A stretch of 40,322 nt of DNA. Source: an uncultured Holophagaceae bacterium. Lineage in GTDB: Bacteria; Acidobacteriota; Holophagae; Holophagales; Holophagaceae. The notes under the pieces were generated by a model, which saw nothing but the letters and a program-made list of their open reading frames with translations, searched no databases and was not told where the DNA came from. The translations under genes and the position numbers were made by a program. The stretch is taken from contig CAIYNT010000309.1 of the NCBI GenBank assembly GCA_903927605.1, positions 1 to 40,322 on the forward strand, in the 5' to 3' direction. Positions 8,967 to 17,735 of this stretch are shown in pieces (position 1 is the stretch's first letter; each line of letters opens with the position of its first letter).

Positions 8967-9602
8967 ATGTCGCCTGATTTCCTGATCGCCCTAACCATCC
9001 TCAGCAACTTTGTCCTGGTGGCCACCAGCCGCGTGAACAAAGCCATCCAGATTGCGGTGATCCAGGGCGTCCTGCTAGGCCTGATCCCCCTGGCCATGGG
9101 ACTGGGCCGGCACCCCCACATCCTCTTCATGGTCGTCGCCGCCATCGCGGTGAAGGGCTGGCTCATCCCCTTCCTGCTGCGCCGGGCGATTCAGGAAGTC
9201 CACATCCACCGGGAGGTGGACCCATACGTTGGTTACACGCTGTCTCTGATGCTCTGCGCCCTGGGCACAGGCCTGAGCCTGATCCTGGCCCACATGCTCC
9301 CACTCAAGGGTGGGACCCAGGTGATCCTCCTGGTACCCGCCGCGCTCGCCACCCTCTTTACGGGATTCCTCGTGCTGGTGTCCCGGCGAAAGGCCCTCAC
9401 CCAGGTGGTGGGCTATCTCATCCTCGAAAACGGCATCTACCTCTTCGGCCTGCTGCTAGTGGAGGACATGCCGTTGCTGGTGGAGACGGGCATCCTGCTT
9501 GATCTGTTCGTTGGCGTGTTCGTGATGGGCATCGTGATCAACCACATCCGCACCGCTTTCGACTCCACGGACACACGCCATCTGGCCGAGTTGAGGGACT
9601 GA
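8967..9602 (+). CDS. Ehr complex: HyfE-like small membrane subunit (NuoK-related)
   Basis: 211 residues, nearly all hydrophobic, with about seven spans. Hydrogenase-4 component E proteins carry a NuoK-like module; GYLILENGIYLFGLLL near residues 151-166 is the recognisable stretch, with a conserved Glu inside the membrane. The basic and His-rich loop RRAIQEVHIHREVDPYVGYT is also family-like. The ATG follows TAGGAG with a 6-base gap, and that SD overlaps the stop codon of the upstream gene. No NuoJ-like gene is present, as in Hyf-type operons. Its job is inferred from the family: part of the proton path between the NuoH-like and antiporter subunits. Confidence 0.87.
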   Translation: MSPDFLIALTILSNFVLVATSRVNKAIQIAVIQGVLLGLIPLAMGLGRHPHILFMVVAAIAVKGWLIPFLLRRAIQEVHIHREVDPYVGYTLSLMLCALGTGLSLILAHMLPLKGGTQVILLVPAALATLFTGFLVLVSRRKALTQVVGYLILENGIYLFGLLLVEDMPLLVETGILLDLFVGVFVMGIVINHIRTAFDSTDTRHLAELRD

Positions 9603-9605
9603 CCC

Positions 9606-11111
9606 ATGGCCCTGCTGCTGATCGCGTTCCCTCTCCTGGCGGCCCTGTCGGCCTACCTGGTGGACTCGTCGAAACTCCGGGCCCGGCTGCTGCCGGTGGC
9701 GGGAACCCTGCATCTGCTGCTCCTGCTGGCGGCGCTGCGCCATTGGGATTCCCTGCCTGTCAATGCCTGGCTGGGGCTGGATGCTCTGGGCGCCTGGGTG
9801 CTCCTGGTCATCAGTGTCCTGTTCTGCATCTGCGCCTACTATGCACCGTCCTACCTCGCCCTGCGGGCTGATCGGGACAGCCGCATCTTTTGCGTAAGCC
9901 TCCTGGCCTTCCTGGGGCTGGCCTCGCTGCTGGCCCAGGCCCGACATCCCGGAGTGGCCTGGGTGGCCATGGAGACCACTACGCTGGTGACTGCTCCATT
10001 GGTCTACTTCAACCGCAACCGGCGCTCCCTCGAGGCCACCTGGAAGTACCTGCTCATCGGCTCCGTGGGCATTGCCCTCGCCCTGCTCGGCACCCTCTTC
10101 CTCGCCTATGCTGCCCACTTTGGGGGGTTGGAGGAGCCGCTCCACTACACCCGGCTGATGCAGCATGCGGACCTGCTCTCCCGGCCCTGGTTGCGGGCCG
10201 CCTTCGTGCTCTGTCTGGTCGGTTATGGCACCAAGATGGGCCTGGCGCCGCTGCACACCTGGAAACCCGACGCCTATGGCGAGACGCCGGGCATCGTGGG
10301 GGCCCTGCTGGCGGGCGGGGTCACCAGCTGCGCCTTTCTCGCCCTGCTCAGAATCTACGGCGTGGTGGTCGCGGCCGGAGAGGCCAAGTTCGCTCAGGAA
10401 CTCCTGGTGGGCTTCGGAATCCTCTCCATGGTGTGGGCCATGGTGTTCCTGGTTCGCCAGCTGGACTTCAAGCGCATGCTCGCCTATTCCAGTGTGGAGC
10501 ACATGGGAATCCTGGTCTTCGGCATCGGGATCGGCGGTGTCGCGGCCCGTTTCGCCCTGTACCATCTGGCAGCCAATGCGCTGGTCAAGAGCGTCCTGTT
10601 CCTGTCCGCGGGGAACATCCACCGCAGCTATTCCAGCAAGACGCTTCCCCATGTCACCGGGGCCATCCGGCGCACGCCGGTGTCTGGCTGGCTCTTCCTA
10701 CTTGGATTCCTGGCCATCACCGGTCTGCCCCCCTTCGCCCCCTTCATCAGTGAATTCAATATCGCGGCGGGGGCGTTGACCAGCGGGCACATCCCAGCCG
10801 GCGCCGCCTTCCTGGTGCTGCTCGCCGGGATCTTCATCGCCATGAGCGAGACCGTGCTCCAGGTGGTCTTCGGTACGCCCAGCCATCAGCGGGTGAGGAC
10901 GCACTACTCTGATTCGGTCGCCACCACGGCCCCCCTGATCGTGGCCCTCTGTCTGGCGGGCCTGCTGGGTGTGTGGTTGCCGAAACCCATGTATACCCTG
11001 CTGGAACATGCGGCGTTCACGGTGGACGGCTCGATGCCACTGAAGGAGGTTGCCACCGGGCCCAGCGCTATCCCGGGGGCCGTTCTCACGGCGGAGATCC
11101 CCCATGAGTGA
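9606..11111 (+). CDS. Ehr complex: HyfF-like antiporter-family membrane subunit (NuoN/M-related)
   Basis: 501 residues, about 13-14 spans, third antiporter-type subunit of the operon. Ion-pathway residues are visible: the TM5 Glu in VAMETTTLVTAPLVYF, the TM7 Lys in GYGTKMGLAPLHTWKPDAY, and DFKRMLAYSSVEHMGI with LVKSVLFLSAGNI further on. LHTWKPDAYGETP is characteristic of the HyfF subgroup. It lacks the WDCGY tail of the two HyfB-like proteins. The start is 3 bases after the hyfE-like stop, and its end overlaps the start of the large subunit by 8 bases. With the two HyfB-like proteins it gives the complex up to three ion-translocating modules. Confidence 0.9.
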   Translation: MALLLIAFPLLAALSAYLVDSSKLRARLLPVAGTLHLLLLLAALRHWDSLPVNAWLGLDALGAWVLLVISVLFCICAYYAPSYLALRADRDSRIFCVSLLAFLGLASLLAQARHPGVAWVAMETTTLVTAPLVYFNRNRRSLEATWKYLLIGSVGIALALLGTLFLAYAAHFGGLEEPLHYTRLMQHADLLSRPWLRAAFVLCLVGYGTKMGLAPLHTWKPDAYGETPGIVGALLAGGVTSCAFLALLRIYGVVVAAGEAKFAQELLVGFGILSMVWAMVFLVRQLDFKRMLAYSSVEHMGILVFGIGIGGVAARFALYHLAANALVKSVLFLSAGNIHRSYSSKTLPHVTGAIRRTPVSGWLFLLGFLAITGLPPFAPFISEFNIAAGALTSGHIPAGAAFLVLLAGIFIAMSETVLQVVFGTPSHQRVRTHYSDSVATTAPLIVALCLAGLLGVWLPKPMYTLLEHAAFTVDGSMPLKEVATGPSAIPGAVLTAEIPHE

Positions 11112-12621
11112 CCAAGCCATGCGGGTCATCCTGAACGGGCAGGCCATCCCCTTGCGCGAGGTGCCCGAGCTGGCCCTCGCCTCCTTCCGGGAGGCCGTCC
11201 TCGAAGGCACGCGAGGCGGGGTGCGGCTCGCCTGCCTGTGCGCGACATCGGAGCTCCGGCTCTTCGCCGTCCTCGCGGATGACGCGGGGAAGAATCTTCG
11301 AGTCGCTTGGACCCAGCTTGCGAAGCCGCGGTATCCCGCCCTCACGCCGGAGTGCCCGCAGGCCCACCTCTTCGAACGGGAGATCGCCGAGCAGTTTGGG
11401 ATCATCCCCGAGGGCCATCCCTGGTTCAAACCTGTCCGCTTCCACCAGCCCTGGTCCGACCAACCCAGCCCCTGGGGGCGGGATGGGGATTCCTTGCCCG
11501 CCGTCACGGACTTCTTCAAGGTGAGCGGCGAGGAAGTCCATGAGGTGGCTGTGGGCCCGGTCCACGCAGGGGTCATCGAGCCGGGCCACTTCCGCTTCCA
11601 GTGTCATGGGGAGACGGTCTTTCATCTGGAGATCGCCCTGGGCTTCCAGCATCGCGGCATCGAGCGGGCCCTGTTGGGCGGCCCCCATGCGCTCAGCCTC
11701 AAGCAGGCGGAGACCGCCTCGGGCGATAGCAGCATCGCGCATGGCTGGGCTTACTGCCGGCTTCTCGAAAGCTTAGCGGGCGTCGCCGTACCGGCGCGGA
11801 CCGATCGGGTGCGAGGCGTGGCCTTGGAACTGGAACGGATGGCCAACCATGTGGGGGACCTGGGCGCACTGTCGGGAGATGTGGGCTTCCTGCCCACAGC
11901 CTCCTTCTGCGGCCGCATCCGCGGTGACTGGTTGAATCTCAGCGCCGAGGGCTGCGGCAGCCGCCTGGGCCGGGACTGGCTGAAACCCGGGGGCCTGCGC
12001 CACGACCTGGATCCGGCAATGGCCACCGGCCTGCTGCCGCGTGTGGCCCAGATCTGGGCAGACACTCGGGATGCGGTGGAACTGATGTGGGGAGCGGCCT
12101 CGGTCCTGATCCGGTTCGAGGTGGCGGGTCGGCTTGAACCCACCCAGGCCCGGGAAATTGGACTGGTCGGGGTTCCGGCCCGGGCCTGCGGGGTGGCTCT
12201 TGATGTTCGCCAGGACCATCCCTTCGGCCCCTACCGGGCCCATCCAATCCAGCCTTCTCTCGCGGAAAGCGGGAATGTCCACTCCCGCGCCTGGGTCCGC
12301 TGGCTGGAATTGATCGAAAGCCAGCGCCACCTTTCCGAGGCCTTGGAGGCCCTGGCGGGATCCGACCCTTATCCCCGAGCCGGACTGCTCCCACCGCTCG
12401 CCGCCGACAGCCTGTGCGTCTCCATGACGGAAGGGTGGCGCGGCGAGGTGCTGCATCTGGCCCTGACCGACGATCGAGGACGGTTCTCGCGCTACAAGAT
12501 CGTCGATCCCTCCTTCCACAACTGGTTCGGTCTGGCCCTGGCCTTGCGTGGCGAGCAGGTCTCCGATTTCCCCCTCTGCAACAAGAGCTTCAACCTCTCC
12601 TACTGCGGGCACGACCTATGA
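11104..12621 (+). CDS. Ehr complex: HyfG/NuoCD-like large subunit lacking the Ni-Fe ligands
   Basis: 505 residues. The N-terminal ~150 residues are a NuoC-like domain (FEREIAEQFGIIPEGHPWF); the rest is the NuoD/hydrogenase large-subunit fold. In active group 4 hydrogenases four Cys bind Ni and Fe, in E-x-x-C-G-x-C-x3-H near the middle and D-P-C-x2-C at the end. Here the first motif reads ETASGDSSIAH, so both Cys are Ser (S206 and S209) while Glu and His213 remain. The last residues read NLSYCGHDL, with Ser and Gly at the ligand positions and one Cys shifted by one residue. There is no C-terminal extension for a maturation protease and no hyp gene in the window. The fold and docking to the small subunit are expected to be intact; the reaction is unknown, and quinone or another acceptor is possible. 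The ATG at 11104 has GGAG upstream. Confidence 0.9.
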   Translation: MSDQAMRVILNGQAIPLREVPELALASFREAVLEGTRGGVRLACLCATSELRLFAVLADDAGKNLRVAWTQLAKPRYPALTPECPQAHLFEREIAEQFGIIPEGHPWFKPVRFHQPWSDQPSPWGRDGDSLPAVTDFFKVSGEEVHEVAVGPVHAGVIEPGHFRFQCHGETVFHLEIALGFQHRGIERALLGGPHALSLKQAETASGDSSIAHGWAYCRLLESLAGVAVPARTDRVRGVALELERMANHVGDLGALSGDVGFLPTASFCGRIRGDWLNLSAEGCGSRLGRDWLKPGGLRHDLDPAMATGLLPRVAQIWADTRDAVELMWGAASVLIRFEVAGRLEPTQAREIGLVGVPARACGVALDVRQDHPFGPYRAHPIQPSLAESGNVHSRAWVRWLELIESQRHLSEALEALAGSDPYPRAGLLPPLAADSLCVSMTEGWRGEVLHLALTDDRGRFSRYKIVDPSFHNWFGLALALRGEQVSDFPLCNKSFNLSYCGHDL

Positions 12622-13382
12622 TCCACATCCTCCTGTCCCGCTGGCGCCAGGGTCACCGCACCCTCCCCTATCCCAAGGAGGTGCCCAGGCTGCCGGAGCG
12701 CTTCCGGGGTCTGCCCCGAATCCAAGCGGAAAAGTGCCCGGAGGGTTGCCGCGCCTGCGCCGATGCCTGCCCCACGGAAGCCATCCAGCTCGGTCCCACT
12801 GGCCCGCAAGTGAACCTCGGTCGCTGCCTCTTCTGCCCGGATTGCAGCGATGCTTGCCCTGAAGGGGCCATCGAGTACACCCATGATCACCGCCTTGCGG
12901 CCAGCACACCTGGGGACTTGATCCTCGCTCCGGGGGAAGACTACCTACGCGCTCACGCCATGGGAGCCGAACTGCAGCGGGTGCTGGGTCGTTCCCTGAA
13001 ACTGCGCGTCGTGAGCGCCGGGGGCTGCAACGGCTGCGAAGTGGATGTCAACGTGCTGGGCACCCTCGCCTGGGACCTGGGCCGGTTTGGGATCCAGTAC
13101 GTGGCTTCCCCGCGCCACGCCGATGGTCTCCTCATCACCGGCCCCGTCACCCGGAACATGGAGCTGGCTCTGCGCAAGACCTACGATGCTGTGCCCCACC
13201 CAAAAATCGTGATCGCGGTGGGGGCCTGCGCCATCCAGGGCGGACCATTCTTCCGCCAGGCGGAGCAGCTCGGAGGCGCCGCAAGCGTCGTGCCCGTGGA
13301 CCTCTACATTCCCGGCTGTCCGCCCCATCCCCTCACGATTCTGGATGGTCTCCTGCGGCTCCTTGGGCAGGTGAAGGACTGA
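12618..13382 (+). CDS. Ehr complex: fused 2[4Fe-4S] ferredoxin (HyfH-like) and NuoB/HyfI-like small subunit
   Basis: 254 residues. Residues 40-81 hold two [4Fe-4S] motifs, C40-x3-C44-x2-C47-x3-C51-P and C70-x2-C73-x2-C76-x3-C80-P. The remainder is NuoB-like and keeps the four ligands of the terminal (N2-type) cluster: GGCNGCEVDV (C137, C140), GACAIQGG (C204) and IPGCPPHP (C234). Electrons could therefore travel ferredoxin domain to N2-type cluster, although the Ni-Fe acceptor site of the partner is gone. In E. coli Hyf/Hyc these two parts are separate proteins. The ATG overlaps the large-subunit stop by 4 bases (ATGA). It is the last gene of the operon and converges with gdhA 13 bases away, with no obvious terminator between them. 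Confidence 0.9.
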   Translation: MIHILLSRWRQGHRTLPYPKEVPRLPERFRGLPRIQAEKCPEGCRACADACPTEAIQLGPTGPQVNLGRCLFCPDCSDACPEGAIEYTHDHRLAASTPGDLILAPGEDYLRAHAMGAELQRVLGRSLKLRVVSAGGCNGCEVDVNVLGTLAWDLGRFGIQYVASPRHADGLLITGPVTRNMELALRKTYDAVPHPKIVIAVGACAIQGGPFFRQAEQLGGAASVVPVDLYIPGCPPHPLTILDGLLRLLGQVKD

Positions 13383-13395
13383 ACGGTCGTTCCAT

Positions 13396-14649
13396 CTAGG
13401 CGTAGAACCCACGGTACCTCATGGCCTGGGCAACCCGATCGAGGGCGAGGATGTAGGCGCCGATGCGGGGATTGGTCTTGTACTTGTCGGTCGTGGCGAA
13501 GGTGGCCTGGAAGGCATGGGTCATGTAGTCCACCAATCGCTCGTTGACTTCGCGCTCACGCCAGTAGAACCCCTGGCGGTTCTGTACCCACTCGAAGTAG
13601 CTGACGGTGACGCCACCGGCATTGGCCAGGATGTCAGGCACCACCAAGACACCGTGTTCCAGGAGGATGGGATCGGCCTCGGGAGTGGTGGGGCCATTCG
13701 CGCCCTCCACGATGATCTTGGCGCGGACCTGGGCGGCATTCTGCTCCGTGATCTGGTTCTCCGTAGCGGCGGGCACCAGGATGTCCACGGCGTGGGTGAG
13801 GAGGGCTGAGGGTTCCATGGGCTCGGCACCCTTGAACCCGGTCACGGTCCTGGCCTCGGACCAGTGCTTGAGCAGGGCATGGATGTCGAGGCCCCGGTCG
13901 TTCTTGATGGCACCCTTCAAATCGCTGACGGCCACGATGCGGGCACCAGCTTCATGAAGCAGGCGTGCCGTCTGGCTGCCAACATTGCCAAAGCCCTGCA
14001 CGGCCACAGTGGCGCCAGCCAGGGGTTTGCCCAGGCGCTGCATGGCTTCCCGGGCCGTGATCAAGATGCCCCGCCCGGTGGCCTCAGTGCGCCCTAGGCT
14101 GCCCCCGAGCCCGAGCGGCTTGCCGGTGACGACTGCATTTTCAATGCGACGGACATGCATGGAGTAGGTATCCATGACCCAGGCCATGGTCTGGGAATCG
14201 GTGCCCATATCATTGGCTGGCACGTCCCGGTCGGGACCGAGGATGTCCATGATCTCGGCGATGTAGCGGCGGGTGATACGCTCCTTCTCTCCTGTGCTCA
14301 GCCGGGAAGGGTCGCAGACGACGCCTCCCTTGCCGCCGCCGAAGGGCACATCGACCACTGCGCATTTCCAGGTCATCCAGGCGGCCAGGGCCTTCACCTC
14401 GTCCAGGGTGACATTCAGGTCGTAGCGGATGCCGCCCTTGGCGGGTCCCCGGGCGGTGCTGTGCTGGACGCGATAGCCCGTGAAGACCTCCCACTGGCCA
14501 TTGTCCATGAGCACCGGCATGCTCACGATCATGGAGCGGTTGGTGGCCATGAAGACCTTGAACAGCGCGTCATCCAGGCCGTAGAGCTGGGCTGCGACGC
14601 GCAGACGGGCCTGCATCGCTTCATAGGGATTGATCTGGGCGGTGGACAT
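13396..14649 (-). CDS. gdhA: Glutamate dehydrogenase (Glu/Leu/Phe/Val dehydrogenase family)
   Basis: 417 residues, the usual length for the hexameric short form. It catalyses reversible oxidative deamination of glutamate to 2-oxoglutarate and ammonia with NAD(P). Visible signatures: ARGPAKGGIRYD (substrate-binding Lys), KCAVVDVPFGGGKGG (second Lys of the pocket), PANDMGT (catalytic Asp) and the nucleotide fold GFGNVGSQTARLL. Cofactor preference cannot be read with confidence. The ATG follows a strong GAGGAG. It lies 12 bases after rsfS on the same strand and is probably the last gene of the rplU-rpmA-obg-nadD-rsfS run. Leucine dehydrogenase is a less likely alternative, given the TGYRVQHSTARGPAKGG context typical of GDH. 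Confidence 0.95.
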   Translation of the reverse strand: MSTAQINPYEAMQARLRVAAQLYGLDDALFKVFMATNRSMIVSMPVLMDNGQWEVFTGYRVQHSTARGPAKGGIRYDLNVTLDEVKALAAWMTWKCAVVDVPFGGGKGGVVCDPSRLSTGEKERITRRYIAEIMDILGPDRDVPANDMGTDSQTMAWVMDTYSMHVRRIENAVVTGKPLGLGGSLGRTEATGRGILITAREAMQRLGKPLAGATVAVQGFGNVGSQTARLLHEAGARIVAVSDLKGAIKNDRGLDIHALLKHWSEARTVTGFKGAEPMEPSALLTHAVDILVPAATENQITEQNAAQVRAKIIVEGANGPTTPEADPILLEHGVLVVPDILANAGGVTVSYFEWVQNRQGFYWREREVNERLVDYMTHAFQATFATTDKYKTNPRIGAYILALDRVAQAMRYRGFYA

Positions 14650-14661
14650 GGAACTCTCCTC

Positions 14662-15024
14662 CTAGGATTCGGGGTGGGTCTCGGCGGGCAATTCCAGCTC
14701 GCGACCGGCATTCCACAGGCCTTCGAGGTTGTAGTGCCGGCGGGTCTCTTCATCCATGACATGGACCACGAGATCACCGAAATCCAGCAGGACCCAGTTG
14801 CCGTTGGTCTCCCCCTCGCGGGAGATGGGCCGTTCTCCGGCCAGCTTCAATGCGTCCTCGATGGCCTCGGCGATGGCGCGATTCTGACGATCGCTACCTC
14901 CACTCATGAAGGCGAAGGTGTCGGTGAAGCTGGCGATGTCTTTGACGTCCACGATGCGGATGCGGAAGGCTTTCTTGGACCGGGCGGCGTCGACAACGGT
15001 CGCGAGCCGGGAATCAAGGGTCAT
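14662..15024 (-). CDS. rsfS: Ribosome silencing factor RsfS
   Basis: 120 residues. RsfS binds ribosomal protein L14 and blocks joining of the 30S and 50S subunits when nutrients are short. The protein has the compact family pattern: an N-terminal helix (TLDSRLATVVDAARSKKA), DVKDIASFTDTFAFMSG, RQNRAIAEAIEDALK, and the conserved GNWVLLDFGDLVVHVMDEE. A GGAG precedes the ATG by about 6 bases. The gene follows nadD by 17 bases, an arrangement (nadD-rsfS) common in many bacteria, which supports the call. Confidence 0.95.
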   Translation of the reverse strand: MTLDSRLATVVDAARSKKAFRIRIVDVKDIASFTDTFAFMSGGSDRQNRAIAEAIEDALKLAGERPISREGETNGNWVLLDFGDLVVHVMDEETRRHYNLEGLWNAGRELELPAETHPES

Positions 15025-15041
15025 GCGGGCTCCAGAGCAGG

Positions 15042-15655
15042 CTAACGATACAGGTTTTCAGACCGGATAGTACCTAGAACTTGAGGGGGCACCCCACTGG
15101 GATCCTCGAGTGGTGTCGCGCGGAGGCGCTCCCGCAAGTCAGTGGACGCCAGATCGAGTTCAGTGGCGGGAAGAGCCACCAGTTCGCCAGGCTTCCCGCT
15201 CCAGGCCGAGGCAGGGTGGAGCCCTGAAACCAGCGGTACCTGAAAAGGGGCGCCTGGGCGCAGGGCCACGGCCGCCGAGGCCAGTTCGAAGATCCGTTGC
15301 ACCTGGCGCCAACTGGGCAAGCCCTGCAGTTGATCGCTGCCCATGATCAGGATCCAGACCGTGTCAGGTTCGCGCCCGGAAAGGCTCTCCAGGGTGTCCA
15401 CGGTGTAGCTGGTGCCGCCCCGTTCGGCCTCGATGATCTCCACCCGGCACTTGCCTTCAAACCCCTTCAGGGCTTCGGTCAGGAGGCGGAGGCGGGAAGG
15501 GACATCGGGTCCGCCGGGATCGGGCTTGTGGGGGCTGAGGGCGGTCGGAACGAAACGAAGTTCGTCCAGATTCAGATGGTCCAGGGCGAGGCGTGCCAGC
15601 TTGAGGTGGCCCTCATGCGGGGGGTTGAAGGCACCACCAAGCAGGCCAACCCGCT

Positions 15656-15659
<4 letters not shown>
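15042..15659 (-). CDS. nadD: Nicotinate-nucleotide adenylyltransferase
   Basis: 205 residues. It adenylates nicotinate mononucleotide in NAD synthesis. The N-terminal RVGLLGGAFNPPHEGHLKLA carries the nucleotidyltransferase H-x-G-H signature, and the C-terminal STDLRERL matches the S-T-x-x-R ATP-binding motif. The start is ATG 15659, which overlaps by 4 bases (ATGA) the stop codon of a small upstream frame that itself begins with a copy of this N-terminus. A longer upstream frame adding 19 residues is judged untranslated because the enzyme begins at MKRVGLLGG. In operon with obg and rsfS. Confidence 0.95.
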
Positions 15660-16809
<1,150 letters not shown>

Positions 16810-16824
16810 TTAGGCGAAGAATGA

Positions 16825-16900
16825 GCACAGGCCGGGCTCCGCCCGGCCTGTGCAAGGGGGTCCGGGGGTATGCGCGCGGCGCGGGACCCCCGGAGGATAC
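16825..16900 (-). repeat. Composite palindromic element abutting the rpmA stop codon
   Basis: Read on the minus strand, directly after the rpmA stop comes CTCCGGGGGTCC, a GC-rich spacer, then ACCCCCGGACCCCC, then a separate hairpin. The first part folds through a 9-bp stem (16861-16869 with 16886-16894). The second is a perfect 13-bp stem with a 3-base loop (16825-16837 with 16841-16853). The same box order recurs after the bamD stop (25101-25203) and inside rlmN (22644-22799), so this is one copy of a dispersed family. It could stabilise or attenuate the rpmA-obg transcript; no T run follows. Confidence 0.7.
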
Positions 16901-17161
16901 TCATCCCTCGATGGGATCGATGTGGATGAAACGGCCGCTTTGGCCCTTGTCCTGGAAGCGGACCTTGCCATCGATGAGGGCGAACAAGGTGTGGTCTTTG
17001 CCCATGCCGACATTGATGCCGGCCTTGAACTTGGTGCCACGCTGGCGGACGAGGATGGAGCCGCCGGTCACCTGCTCACCGCCGAACTCCTTCACGCCGA
17101 GGCGCTGGGAGTGGGAATCGCGACCATTGCGGCTGGAACCGACGCCTTTTTTATGTGCCAT
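16901..17161 (-). CDS. rpmA: 50S ribosomal protein L27
   Basis: 86 residues, normal length. The N-terminal [20 protein letters not shown] and [13 protein letters not shown] are diagnostic. L27 lies near the peptidyl-transferase centre of the large subunit. The protein begins directly with MAHKKG, so there is no Firmicutes-type cleaved N-terminal extension. Between rplU and obg in the standard order, on the minus strand. Confidence 0.98.
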   Translation of the reverse strand: MAHKKGVGSSRNGRDSHSQRLGVKEFGGEQVTGGSILVRQRGTKFKAGINVGMGKDHTLFALIDGKVRFQDKGQSGRFIHIDPIEG

Positions 17162-17217
17162 GGAAGTACCTCTTCAATTGAAAGTCGGATGATCGGTTGA
17201 AGTCTGTTCACCACCAA

Positions 17218-17238
17218 CTATTTCGCAAGGCGAAATAG
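17218..17238 (-). repeat. Hairpin directly after the rplU stop codon
   Basis: A perfect 9-bp stem (CTATTTCGC with GCGAAATAG) closes a 3-base loop and begins at the base next to the rplU stop codon at 17239-17241. It sits in the 77-base gap before rpmA. There is no T run, so it is more likely an mRNA-stability or attenuation element than a full terminator. Confidence 0.5.
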
Positions 17239-17550
17239 CTAGGCCTTGATCGCCTTGATGCGGACTTCGGTGTAGTTCTGGCGGTGGCCCTGGGTGCGCT
17301 GGTAGGTAGTGGTGCGCTTCTTCTTGAAGATGATCACCTTCTTGGCGCGGTCGTGGGTTATGACCTCGGCCTCGACCGTGGCGCCTTGCAGGGTTGGCTT
17401 GCCGACCTTCAGATCGCCGTCGTTGTCGATGAGGAGCACCTGATCAAAAGTAACGGCCTGCTTGGGGTCCTTCTCCAGCGTTTCCACACGGAGGACATCG
17501 CCCTCGGCAACGCGGTACTGCTTCCCGCCGGTCTTAATGATTGCGAACAT
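17239..17550 (-). CDS. rplU: 50S ribosomal protein L21
   Basis: 103 residues, normal length. MFAIIKTGGKQYRVAEGD at the start and a basic C-terminus (KKRTTTYQRTQGHRQ) are diagnostic. The ATG at 17550 is preferred over an open extension of 26 residues because it matches the family start and follows GAGGT. First gene of the rplU-rpmA-obg-nadD-rsfS-gdhA run, divergent from the UbiD-family gene. Confidence 0.98.
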   Translation of the reverse strand: MFAIIKTGGKQYRVAEGDVLRVETLEKDPKQAVTFDQVLLIDNDGDLKVGKPTLQGATVEAEVITHDRAKKVIIFKKKRTTTYQRTQGHRQNYTEVRIKAIKA

Positions 17551-17629
17551 GGGAACCTCTTCAGTTGGGGCGCATGGGCGGCAGTCCATCGGACGCGCTT
17601 GGGAGCCCATGGCCAGGGCAAGGCCCATC

Positions 17630-17658
17630 AGTATGAAGGGGAAGCCCTGTCAGCTCAA
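17630..17658 (-). promoter_or_regulatory. Candidate sigma-70 promoter for rplU
   Basis: On the minus strand TTGAGC (17658-17653) and CATACT (17635-17630) are separated by 17 bases, each matching four of six consensus positions. This would give a leader of about 70 bases before the rplU start. Found by eye in the 185-base divergent gap, so only suggestive. Confidence 0.4.
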
Positions 17659-17735
17659 GGGAAATTCATGGACCTGGAGCCATTAGGTTCCTTGTAGGTC
17701 CCCGGGGATGGGATGATCGAGCTCCGGAGATTCCC

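Noticed and set aside
4123..13382. Ordinary complex I (nuo) operon or active formate hydrogenlyase
   Set aside because: HyfB/HyfE/HyfF-type subunits, no NuoA/J/E/F/G genes and the WDCGY tails exclude a nuo operon; loss of all Ni-Fe ligands and absence of formate dehydrogenase and hyp genes exclude an active formate hydrogenlyase.
14155..15045. 296-codon plus-strand frame across gdhA and rsfS
   Set aside because: Opposite strand of two well-recognised genes; its composition (His/Gly/Asp-rich) is that of a reverse-frame shadow.
17551..17735. L21 leader regulatory RNA in the rplU-UbiD gap
   Set aside because: The leader is short and I could not recognise the known L21 leader structure; only a candidate promoter is listed.
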